Below, one piece after another: positions 10,482 through 21,045 of a DNA stretch of 35,000 nt. The DNA lies in the NCBI GenBank assembly GCA_000320545.1, contig ADNK01002058.1:1-35000 (forward strand). The letters are read 5' to 3'. The stretch's first letter is position 1. The number at the start of each line of letters is the position of its first letter. The notes beneath the pieces are model-generated. The model saw only the letters and a program-made list of their open reading frames with translations, did no database searches and was not told the DNA's origin. Both the position numbers and the translations under genes were made by a program. Source of the stretch: Bigelowiella natans CCMP2755 (taxonomy: Eukaryota; Cercozoa; Chlorarachniophyceae).

Positions 10482-12342
10482 GTATCCACGTACGTTGCAC
10501 TTGTGCAAAACTTTCTTCAATTCGTCGAGCGTAACATGGCCTAGGATGGGTGGCGAGACGCATGATGACAGCAACAAAGGCACCACAGGAAGGAAACTTG
10601 CTTCAGCTGCTACTTCAACTTTTAATCGTCACAAAGAACAGAAAAAAGCTAAGTCAATCTGCTGCTCCTCACCGTCTTTCTGACCGTCCATTTCGTCAAA
10701 TGCCTCATGCAGCTCTTTCTAAATACAGCAACAAAAACGACGACTAAAAACAACAGGGACGATGAAGGACTGCTATCTTGCCCCAAGAAGAGTCACACGC
10801 ATACACTCTTCATCACGCTGCTACTTTATGATTATCAAATGCTTTCTATAATTTGAACGTAGCATATCTGCAACACCTGCTCCTGTTTTGAGACGATCTT
10901 ACTAGCCAGGTTCTTCAAGACCACATCCTTCAATTTGCTGCGAAGAGAGGCCATAAAATAGGAAGGGGGGTGGGGGTATTCATCGACTGCGATATGGCAA
11001 CAACGGCAAGACTCTCTCTCTCTCCTTTACTTGTGGTGGTGAAACTCCTTGAGACTTTGAATTACAAGAGGACTTAATTTCTCATCTGGAGCATCTGTAA
11101 ACCTGACAAGAGGCATAATACACACATACGTGTAGTACACAACACACCTCAGAGATATTGCCTCCTCATTGCAAAGAAGTCCCAGATGACACTGAACAAA
11201 TGATAAGCTCACCACGCATGCTTAAGAGCCTCTTCAGCGGTCATTCTCTTCTCAGGATTTCTTTGGAGCAGTTCCGCGATAAGATTCCTCGCGCTCTCAC
11301 TGACATTCGCATCAGCATCAAACCACGGCCCCTCCCCCTTTTGGAGGACGGGAGAGAACCCTTTTACGATCAAGTCTTCGACCTCTCGCACCTTCTTTTG
11401 CGGGTCTCTTTTCCTTGAGCGGAATGGAAGGGTGCCGTACAGCACCGCAAACATGATCACGCCCATGCTCCACATGTCTGCCGGCGTGTTGTACCCAGCT
11501 TCGAACAGGATTTCTGGGGCCTTGTAGTAGTAAGTGCCGCACTGCCTGTGGTAGTATTCGTTGGGGGCCACGTGCTTCGCCATCCCGAAGTCAATGATCT
11601 TTATCTGCGAGTCCTCAGATTTATCCTTGAACAAGAAGTTGTCGGGTTTCAAATCGCAGTGGACGAATTCATTCTTGTGCATGTAGGCGACGGCGCTGAA
11701 GAGCTGGCGGAGAATTTTAGCAGCTTGCTTCTCACTATAACCATGACTATGCTCGATGAGCCTGTCATACAACTCGCCCCCTTCGCATAATTCCATCACA
11801 ATGCAGAGATTATCTGGGTCCTGAAAAGCAGCAGTTGTTGTGAAGCGTCAAGACTATGCAGAATATGCCCAGGAAGAAGTTAATATCATATAATGCATGT
11901 ACCTCAAAAACGTCGTAGTAGTTGATGATATTAGGATGATGCATCTGCGTTAACATACGGTCAGTTCACCACTTCCAATCCGAAACAATGGATACGTTTA
12001 AGAAGCACCTTACTCATGATAATAATCTCATTCCTAAAAGATTCGTAGTAGTACTTCGTGTGCCGCGCAGAACTGATTGGTTACATAAATCGTCTCTTAC
12101 GTCATAGATAATGCAATAACACGATATCATACTTAATCCATCCTCTCTGCATTGGTCTACCCACCTGCAAAACTTCGATTTATGAATATCTTTTATAGCA
12201 ACCTTCCCATACTTGTTATGGACAGCGACAAACGCTTCACCAAAGGCTCCTAGATGCGAGAGATCATGAGTCCGTAACATGTAAAAAGGGGCAATGCTTT
12301 GTGTTAAATACCATCGCATGCGTGCGCGCGCAGATACGCAAC

Positions 12343-12404
<62 letters not shown>

Positions 12405-12638
12405 AGAGAGACCTGGTTGGCCAATTCTCCGAACAATTTTATACTCTGACTTCTTTCCAACATGCCCTATTTCTCGAAGGAACTTTTCATCTCCTAAGAC
12501 CCAATTCGGAGGATAGCTTTGGGCTTCGTCATCCTGCTTCTTCTCTTCTCTCTTTTTCGGTTGCATCCAGCTATGATGCCTGAGTTTCTTACCCTGATTC
12601 TCATCTTTGGTGCTAGGGTGGCTGTGATGGTGTCCCAT
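9412..12638 (-). CDS. Calcium-dependent protein kinase (CDPK), 13 exons
   Basis: A Ser/Thr kinase fused to a calmodulin-like domain, which phosphorylates targets when calcium binds. Exons: 12638-12413, 12249-12165, 12072-12009, 11944-11903, 11820-11213, 11102-11031, 10937-10877, 10718-10673, 10540-10494, 10271-10215, 9938-9778, 9667-9587, 9496-9412; 544 residues. The ATG at 12638 has A at -3 and G at +4 and gives MGHHHS, a typical N-myristoylation start. Lysine 95 (VAIK) is the ATP anchor, HCDLKPDN (193-200) the catalytic loop, DFG is at 216-218, and there is an APE-type motif (KAPEI). A junction helix follows. EF1 (DGQKDGHVTLDE, 397-408) and EF2 (432-443) are canonical. EF3 (about 470-481) and EF4 (about 507-519) lack the first Asp. 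The stop at 9775 ends only one exon: a donor there joins in phase to the EF4 exon. The catalytic loop has Cys where Arg is usual. The acceptor at 12249 could instead be at 12246, removing one Gly. Confidence 0.95.
10000..10032. repeat. CT microsatellite in CDPK intron
   Basis: An alternating CT tract (GA on the CDPK coding strand) lies about 60 bp above the exon starting at 9938. GAA/GAT triplet runs lie at about 10292-10345 in the next intron. Confidence 0.9.
10442..10477. repeat. AT microsatellite in CDPK intron
   Basis: About 17 TA units lie 16 bp past the CDPK donor at 10493. Confidence 0.95.
12348..12408. repeat. CA then GA compound microsatellite
   Basis: The array lies directly after the donor of CDPK exon 1 (donor at 12412-12411). 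On the coding strand it reads CT then TG. Confidence 0.95.
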
Positions 12639-13465
12639 ACTTTCCCAATGTTTTGTGTTCAAATCCTTCTCCCAAATCCACGAATCTTGCTGTGCACCCT
12701 TTATGAAAGTGTACCTACAGGGATCGCTGTTGAGATACGATGGGCGATTGTGGGCTGAATGCTCTGCGTTGACCTTCTTATGAAATGAGATCTCTTCTCT
12801 TACTCTCTTCTTCCAACTTAAACCCGCCCATCCTGGTACAAAATAGGCGATTCGCGAGCTTTGCGAGTCTCTTGTACATTCGTCACCGCCGATTAGCGAG
12901 GAAAATAAAGTCTGCGACCGGGAAAAGTCATTGTCGTTTTGGAACGAGACCCATGGAAACCGAGGAAAAAATTGGAGGAAATCTTCGTAGAGTACCATGG
13001 AGTACTCTATGTCGCAAGGAAGGAAATCACGCCAACTACAATGTGATGTGAGACAAAATCCTGGAGGTTTTCTTTGTGCGACTTCCCATCTGAAAAGAGA
13101 GAGGGCATTTTCTTCAAACCATATTTTCGTTACATTTTTTGTACTGGAAACGCAGATGGCCATTATGAATCTACATTCTGTACGAGATGACACGGATAAA
13201 AAGTTGCCACTCCAGCAGTTGCAGTGTGGAGGAAACGGGATGTTTGCAAAGGGCCGGAAATGGTAAATATTTTAACCATGAAATACCTATATTTAATTGG
13301 TCATTCGAGATCTAAATTCAGGAGAGACTCAAATCTTTGCTCAACATCCGATTTAGTGAGATGAGACTGGTGGGAGGAGAAGGAAGCGCATAGAGGATCT
13401 TGAGCTGCTACCTAAGAACCTTAGAGCCTTTTAATCAGTCCAAAGAATCAACTCGAAGCCATACC
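12639..13465. promoter_or_regulatory. Divergent spacer between CDPK and tandem-C2 genes
   Basis: The CDPK (minus) and tandem-C2 (plus) genes start 827 bp apart, so this stretch must carry both promoters and 5' UTRs. The minus-strand frame stays open up to 13193, but the CDPK homology and the strong start context both favour 12638. Both genes encode proteins of calcium or membrane signalling type, so co-regulation is possible but unproven. Confidence 0.55.
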
Positions 13466-15941
13466 ATGGCGGCTGACGCAAAGATAGAAACGAAGAGTTT
13501 GGAAATACATCTCGTGCTCAGAGGATCGAATTTACCACGTAACTGATAGTTGAGCTATTCTCCAAGCCCTTCGTGTTTTGAATTCTGTAAATCTGATGCA
13601 ACTGAAATTTTGTACGTCGAAATCATTCTACCACGGACATCAACGCTTTGTTTTGTCAGACCCCTATGGCCGTATTCATGCAGTGGACACACATCCTTAC
13701 CTACAGCTATTGCAAATGGGTGGAGTACACACATGTGCATACACGTGTAACAACGCACATACAATACACGTACACACACACAGACTGACATCGTGTATCG
13801 TTTTTGGTATTTATTGTAACGTTTAAGAGATGTTTCACACCAAAAAATTGGGGAATCAGCAGCCTCACACGTGCTGCGTTCGAGATATCTTGAGATTGTA
13901 GATTTAGTTGAAACTACTACCTCTTCCACCTATAATCTTCATCTCGATAATACATTAGGGAAAGTTATTGCTAGCACTCCAGTAGCTGTGACGACACGAG
14001 ATCCGATATGGGCAAGGTATCGAACAACAGTTTCCACAATGTACATTAGGATACATCTTGCATACCAAACGTTGTGATATTTCGGATCTTTACTTGCTTT
14101 AGTCTCATGATCCCCGGAAATGCTCTCATGAAGAAGAAACTACTGACACTGAGGCTTATGATGCAAGAGGATGATCCATTCCCCGATAGTAACTCAATTA
14201 ATATCATCGAAATAATACAAGATATCAGAACAGCATCATTGACTAATTTACTTTCCTGTACATTCTCCGAAACACAGTTTTCATTGGGCAAACAGTGATA
14301 AAGACAAAGGATTTAGTCACAGCTTCAAAATTAAAAAAAGGTAGTTGTTCATTCGTGGTGCGCGTGCTTAAACACATCCCCCTTCGTGGGCAGCAGCGAA
14401 TTTGAGACTTCCCGCGAATGATTTTGCTTAGGTTTCCTAATAAATGATAAACGTGGAAATTCGATAAAGAACCAATCGTTACCCTCGTAAGTGTCAGCTG
14501 CAAACACGTTCTCCAACATTTCTAAATTCTGTGATTTTGGTGCACAACGAACATTGGCTTAACATTCATGGCCATCTTTTTAGGAAGCTCTACTTTGAAT
14601 CCGTTGACCTCGTTCAGCACCGAGTAGATAGAAATGGTAGCAATTTTATCTTTTTGTTAGCGTTAAGTATTTTCTGACGATATGCACAAAAGAGTACTAT
14701 TTACCCAATTGCCCCTCCCCCCTCCTTCCCCCCCCCAAAAATACATTCACGTACACATGTACGATTGTTTATTATACTGCCGATGCATAAATAATACGTG
14801 TTATGTGAATTCAAGGCCACGATTTGAAATTGAGGTGGACTCAGCGAGAGTTTCAAGCGTGGCTAGCCTCTTCCGGTCGTCAATTAATTCCCTACACAAT
14901 CCGACATCTCACTCCTTTCTTCCGTAGTTCCATATCATTCATGTGTTTATTGCATCTAACATCCACCACATCTTTTTCTATCTTCTTCCACATCTCTAAT
15001 TCCATAGGATTCAAGAAAATAAAGAGAGATGGCACATTGTCCACGCCTCGGGCAGTGCCTCTTCGAGACCCGCTAGAAGAAGGTTTAGCGTGCACGCAAT
15101 GAATTCCGATAACTGAGAAACTGCCACCTTCGTGATAGTTCGGTCTCTACACTTCATCTTCTTTTTGGGGTCTCGTTCGCAGTGGTTACGTTGTGTTTGC
15201 TCTTCTAAACATCTCTCTCTCTCCCTCCCTCTCTCTCTCTCTCCCTCTCTCCTCACTCTTTGTTACTGGGTTGTATCAGGCGACCACCTATTCTACCTGA
15301 AGCTAAGCTGCTTGGATCTTCCGCATTCCAGCAACAAGAAGATCAATCCATTCGTGAAAGTTTTCAAGGAAGGTGCTGCCACTGATTTGTAATAGTAGCC
15401 TGCATGTATGTATCTGCTGCTATTATTCGATGACTACAATGACGAAGCAACCACAGTGCCACCTCCATCATCATTCGTGAAAAAGCGGCTTGTATTTCTT
15501 TCCCTAATCTTTCTCTAACTATCAACATAGGTAAAGAGATTGAAACTACGGAGGTCCAGGTGGCCACCAGCAGGCCGAGCTTCGTGGCTTTGCGAATCAG
15601 CGAGAGGGAGTTCATCTCATCGGCGCCATTGACCTTCGAGGTAGAGGCTCAAGAGTTGACGTCGAAGATAACTCGGTGATTCTCATATTTCATGCAACTT
15701 TTACAACTTGCGTTGGTGATAAGGTGTATCACCGGGATGGGATATCCTCAACGCTCCTCGGCTCTGCGTCCGCAAGTCAACAATCTTTCTTTTCGCTCGA
15801 CGATGGCCAAGATGAGGTAGAGGCGCAGATTTGTGGGTCTATGCGTGAGATGTAATTGAGGGTAATTTATACTTACAGGCTGATGAGTTCATGGATGGCA
15901 ATGAGAAGTTATCTTCCTCAATGTATAATAGGAAACCACGG
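13466..15941 (+). CDS. Tandem C2-domain protein (copine-like C2 pattern); 3' end uncertain
   Basis: C2 domains bind membranes, often with calcium. Ten proposed exons: 13466-13538, 13660-13724, 13895-14016, 14103-14257, 14816-14875, 15008-15082, 15280-15372, 15531-15640, 15724-15816, 15879-15941; 303 residues to that point. C2A starts LEIHLVLRGSNLP and continues with TTRDPIW and KKLLTLRLMMQED. C2B is clearer: FYLKLSCLDLP, NPFVKVFKEGKEI, TTEV, LTFEVYHRDG and STLLGSAS, the order of C2 strands and similar to copines, which carry TEV and FEVYD. Most calcium-binding Asp positions are replaced, so calcium-independent binding is likely. Exons 2 and 5 rest on weak acceptors. After 15941 the gene may stop, or it may splice at 16086, 16243 and 16486 into the downstream coiled-coil exons, which would make one 2,113-residue protein. 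I prefer two genes, because the downstream exons show better coding character in another frame. Confidence 0.6.
15210..15252. repeat. CT-rich microsatellite
   Basis: A CT/CCCT run supplies the pyrimidine tract upstream of the acceptor before 15280. Confidence 0.85.
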
Positions 15942-15953
15942 GTAATAAGGCTA

Positions 15954-15954
<1 letters not shown>

Positions 15955-15986
<32 letters not shown>

Positions 15987-15990
15987 GCAG
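15955..15990. repeat. GTA triplet array just after a splice donor
   Basis: Tandem GTA triplets begin 14 bp after the proposed donor at 15942. If left unspliced they would encode poly-valine followed by a stop near 16000. Confidence 0.9.
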
Positions 15991-16069
15991 GGCAGCATTA
16001 GACAAATCAGCGCCTCGTTTACCCTAGTGCCCCATCTCTACCGGTGTAGACTGTCGCTAACTTCGCCAA

Positions 16070-17702
16070 ATGGATATCGTTGCAGACGTCAAGGCAAGGA
16101 AGCAAATTCTCAATCGGGTTCTCTCATGATAGTTGGCGTATGACGTTGCAGTTTTCCTTCTTTTTTCTACGGATCCATTCATCCCTTCCCCCCCCCCCCT
16201 CCTTTCCAGTTTTGAGAAACCGAGCCACCCTCTCCTTCTTAGGTCACCAAGATCAATGACAAAATCTGCCTCAAGACTGAGCGTATCCTCGCAGCCATCT
16301 CCAAAGCGAGTATCACGTATGAAAAGGATAAAGCTGCTACTTAATGGTATTTGTTGAGAGAAGCGGAGTTATATGTGAGTGTGTGCGTATGTGTTTTTTT
16401 AAAATATTTTTATTAACTACCCCACCACCGACATTGATTAACATTGCTATTGATTGCGTGAATTGAGGATACTTTTTATGCTCAGATTCGAACGGCCCAT
16501 TGCGCGGACCGAAAGAAAAGAAGTCTTACTTGGTGCTCAGAAACCTACTAATTCTATCTATTACCTTAAAGATGTGCGTCCGATTTGTGCTGGACGCAAG
16601 ATGATGTTTTGTCATATGCATGATTGATTACTTCCAAGTGTTTCGTATGTGCTAGTCAATTAATCAAGCAATATCACCATCATCACCATCATCATCATCG
16701 TTATCATCACCTCTTTATCCATCGCCGTCGTTATGATCAGTATCGTCGTCATTGTCGTCGTAACTAATCACTGCGCCTTGTCACCACTAGGTTATCGAAA
16801 GTGCGACACTGGTGTCCTGGAACGGCTCGAATAAGCTCTTGGAGCAATGGTATTGTTGAAATCCGCCAGACTCTCTCTCTCTCTCTCCTCTCTCCCTCCC
16901 TCCTTCACCTATGTTCGATTGGCTTCTGTTAATTATCATTTAAATATGTACTATTTGCCATCGTCGTTGTCACTAGGTCGAGTGCTTCTACATACCGGCA
17001 TATTACCCAAAAGTTGGAACAGGAGGGCCTTCCCGCCCGCAACGATAAAAAGGTTGGTTTCGGGTGCACATTAGCTTTAAGGCTCATCATCGTCATCGTC
17101 ACCATATCAGCTGTCATCCGCATCCCCACCCTCATTTCTGTCACTACAGTTGAAAATGATTGATGGGTAAAGTTCCTATCTGTCGTCCTTGTCATCATTA
17201 TCGTTGTCGTTGTCGTCGTCGTCGTCTGAATGTAAAAGTAAACTGCTGCCTTCCGCACGTGGCTGATAGGGTTCCTTCGTGGTTGTTCTCGCTTCTTTTT
17301 CTTCTTCTTCTTCTTCTCGTTGCTGCTGCTGTTGTTGTTTTTGCGTTAAAATTGTTGTGGGATGCATCAACGATTGATGCCTACCATGAAGAACTTTCGT
17401 CGCTCTTCGAGGGGAACAAGCGGAGGGAGTGGAGGGAAGGAAAGAGGCAGGGAGGAGGAGGAGGACCACAAACACCCTCGGATCGAAAGTCCCAAAACAG
17501 CCTCCTCATCATCGCGGGGGCTGTTCTTTGATAGCAGCCTACGTTCCATAGAAAGAGAATCATTATCACCTGTTGGAGAAAGGAATGGAAGACTGTCGCC
17601 GACACTCAGCGACGGGGAGCAGCAAGACCCTGCTCTTGCTACGCGTGTCGTAGCAGCGATCTCAGATGCAGTAGATGACTTTGAAGCGGTAGATCAAAAT
17701 GA

Positions 17703-17745
<43 letters not shown>

Positions 17746-17958
17746 ATGCAGCAATAGGAATTGAATGGGTTAGTAAGGACATTGTACGCGGGTGGTAGTC
17801 AGCATGTACTGGATAGAAAAAATTCGCCAGCATGTTCGCAGCAGAAATGAACGCTTAGCACTTGACAGGTCGAGCAGGCAATGCTTAAACTCGAAGGTAA
17901 GGAGGCTATACTTGAGGTACGTGGGAGAGAAGAGGAGAAAGAAGTGACAGAGGACGCC

Positions 17959-18001
<43 letters not shown>

Positions 18002-21000
18002 ACTTCGGTTTATGATGCAATGCCTGTACTCCGCACTTCATTGCCGGGTTTACTCCTCTAATGCATATGCTTCTTTTGATAGGAGGAAAGGCTTGTTGCT
18101 GGACTAAAAAAAAGGCTCGAAAATGAGAGGGCTTTGTTTGAGGAGGAGACGAAAAACCTGGAGATTCAGCGAATGTGATTTCCTTCCTACACATTGTCTC
18201 TTTATCGTCCTACTCTTCGCAAAAAGCATGTCCATATTTGATGCAAAGGAGAGAAAAGAAGAAGACATCATGAAATAATGATTTGCCTTCTCGAACAATC
18301 GTATAGATTAGAATAAGGAAAGCATTGTCATTTAGTAGTGTCGTCCTTACTCAGATTCCTGCGAGAGGAAGAAGAAAAACTGGCAAAGAAGAGGGCAGAG
18401 CTGAGAGAAGAATTCGCTAACGACGATTTCGCACTATCATATGAGGAGAGACTGGAGATGAATAGAAGAGAGTCAGAAAAGATCGATCTCCTTAAGGTAC
18501 TACAACACGGGAGATATGTTAAAGTAGCAGCGCTGTATTCTCTGGAAAAAGGAAACAGACACCGAACTCGGATCGATGATCTTTCAGTACATTAGTATTT
18601 TGGTCGTCTACTGCACAGAAATGCACTTGCCATTCTCACCTGATGCACGTATAACACCTCCTCCTCCTGCTGTCACATGATGTCAGACTGAGGTGGAGGA
18701 AATAAGAGAAAAGTTGCGCGAGGATGAGCGTACATTGGAGGCCAGAAAAGGTACGACGTAACGTTACCCCCTTAATTCAAAGTTATATTTACGCTGCCAC
18801 TTTGCTCATTTCCTGCTTATCTGTCTATTCCTCTATGTGTGGCGCAATAACCTCACCCTTCTCGCTGTTGTGTAGGACATCAGCAAGAAGCGACAGAGAA
18901 GCTGAAGAGTCAACAAGAAGCTCTTGAAAGTGATACATCCTTGTATCCATAGGAGGAAAAAATATATAATATTCATATATTATTATTATAATATATGATT
19001 ATTTCTAATGCAGGCGAAATGGAACAATTTCGATCCGAGAAAGAAAGCATACTCTCTCAGAGCAGGCTAGTTGAGGAGGAAGCTCTGAAAGAGAAACGCC
19101 GCCTCGAAATTGAGGTTGTGGAAGGAGGAAAATGAATGGGAGAGGGTGGGGGAGGGACAGAGGTGTATCCTTATCATTTTTCGCTAGCAAACCATTCGCA
19201 CTTATCAAGTTTATAATGTTCTTCCTCTCTAATTCCTTCAGCTTTCCAAGTACAAAAAGGACAACGATGACAGCTTGAGTGAGCACGCCAAGGTAAAGAA
19301 GTAAAAGTACTGGTACTCGTGTAAGGAGATTCGAGTAAAACGCGTAGGTCTTTGTGCGGAAGTATTGTACCATCTATTATCTTCCCCCTCTCTCTTCACC
19401 CTCCTAATGCTCCTTGGTATTCTCCCCTTTTCTGAGCAGATATCACGGCAGCTGAAAGACCTCAAACGGCGTGTTGCGCGGGATGCAAGAAAGGTAGTAA
19501 GACTGGTGGTGATGATGGACTGTTCAGCATGAAAAGCAACAACCCTCGCTCATCCGTCTATCCTCTTCTCTCTCCAATCGTGCAGATGGAATCAGCCCGG
19601 AAGGACGCAGCGCGAATGAAGGAGAAGATAAGAGAGCTGAATGAAGAACACGAATTTAGGTGATGCTTTTATCATCAGCATCCTGTTTAATTAAGAGAAA
19701 AAGGCAGTGCGAGAGAGAGATGGCAGTGGTTATAACGGCTCCTGCGCTCGCGTCAACGTGATATGTACTCATGAATACGTGTGTATCGTGTTGTGTCGTG
19801 TTGTGTTGTGTTGCTCTTGAATACCTGCTCGGTTTATAGAATGAACCAGATTAATGAACAAGAAGCGTCTGCCCAGGTATGGATATTATGTCGGATGTCT
19901 GTAGGATTTCGTAGAGAGAGAGAGAAAGAGAGAGAAGAGAGATGGGTGAAACATCGATGCGACTTCACAAATACATGGATCTTTACCAGCCCTTCATCTT
20001 ACCCTCCTCTCTCTCACTCACACACACACACACTCACACTCACACACGCACACGCACACGCACACCAGGAGCAGGAGGCGGAGCTAAAGCGAAAAAGACT
20101 GGAGATTCGAAGACTGGAAACAGAACGCAAGTCTGCAGTAAAAAGAGCTGAGGCCGCCGAAAAGGTTGCTGTGGTGTATTGTTTCGAGAAGTTATGACAA
20201 CGACGAAAGCAATAACTATAAACCACTCTCAGATAAATAGATTTTTTTTTTTTAAGTAATCACAAATAATATGCTCCCTTCATTTGCCTTCCCAGGATGC
20301 AGAAAAAGTGGCCATTATGGAGGCCGAACTAAGAGAGAAAGAGGTTCAAATTGAAAAAAAAGAGGAAGAGACGAGGAAGATGGGTGAAGAGCACGCGGCC
20401 GCGTTGAAAGGCCTCGATGGCCAAATTCGAAAGGTTTATACAGAAACTCTATATCAACGACTTTTGAAGATATAATTGTATTTTTGAATGCTGCAATTAT
20501 TTGTGAGATGATTTCATTTGGGATATTCCGCATTGAAAGTGCTGGCTGTACTTGTAGCTGAATGCAGCAAACGAAACTTTTCTTTGTCGAACAGCTTGAG
20601 GCTGAAAAAGGGCGTCTGCAGCAAGATCTGAAAGGCATCGGGATGTCCAAAGTAAGAGGCTTTTCTGGCGTGATGTTGTTGGTCTCCTCGTCCTTTCGAA
20701 TCGATCGCCGCAATTATTAACTTCATATATTCATTATAAATACCACGCGCAGCCCGAGATCGAACAGGAACGTGAGAGACTCGCGCAAGAGAGAGCGCGT
20801 ATAGACTCAGTGAATGTGCAGCTTCGTGAATATAAGGACCAACTTGAAGGGAAATCGAAGGAAATTGAGGCAAAATTGAAGGAACTTGAGGCTCGAAACA
20901 GTCAAGCAGAGATTGAAAGACAACGTCTAGAAAAAGAAAGCTACTCGCTTCAGGCAATGCGGGTACTCTTATGTACACAAACGCGCGCACACACACAAGA

Positions 21001-21002
21001 GG

Positions 21003-21045
<43 letters not shown>

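Noticed and set aside
12639-13193. N-terminal extension of the CDPK frame
   Set aside because: The frame is open to 13193, but the ATG at 12638 has a strong context and gives a standard myristoylation start, and the upstream translation does not look like any CDPK.
14243-14503. Minus-strand frame of 86 codons inside the C2 gene
   Set aside because: It lacks splice context or motif and overlaps the proposed C2A exon on the plus strand.
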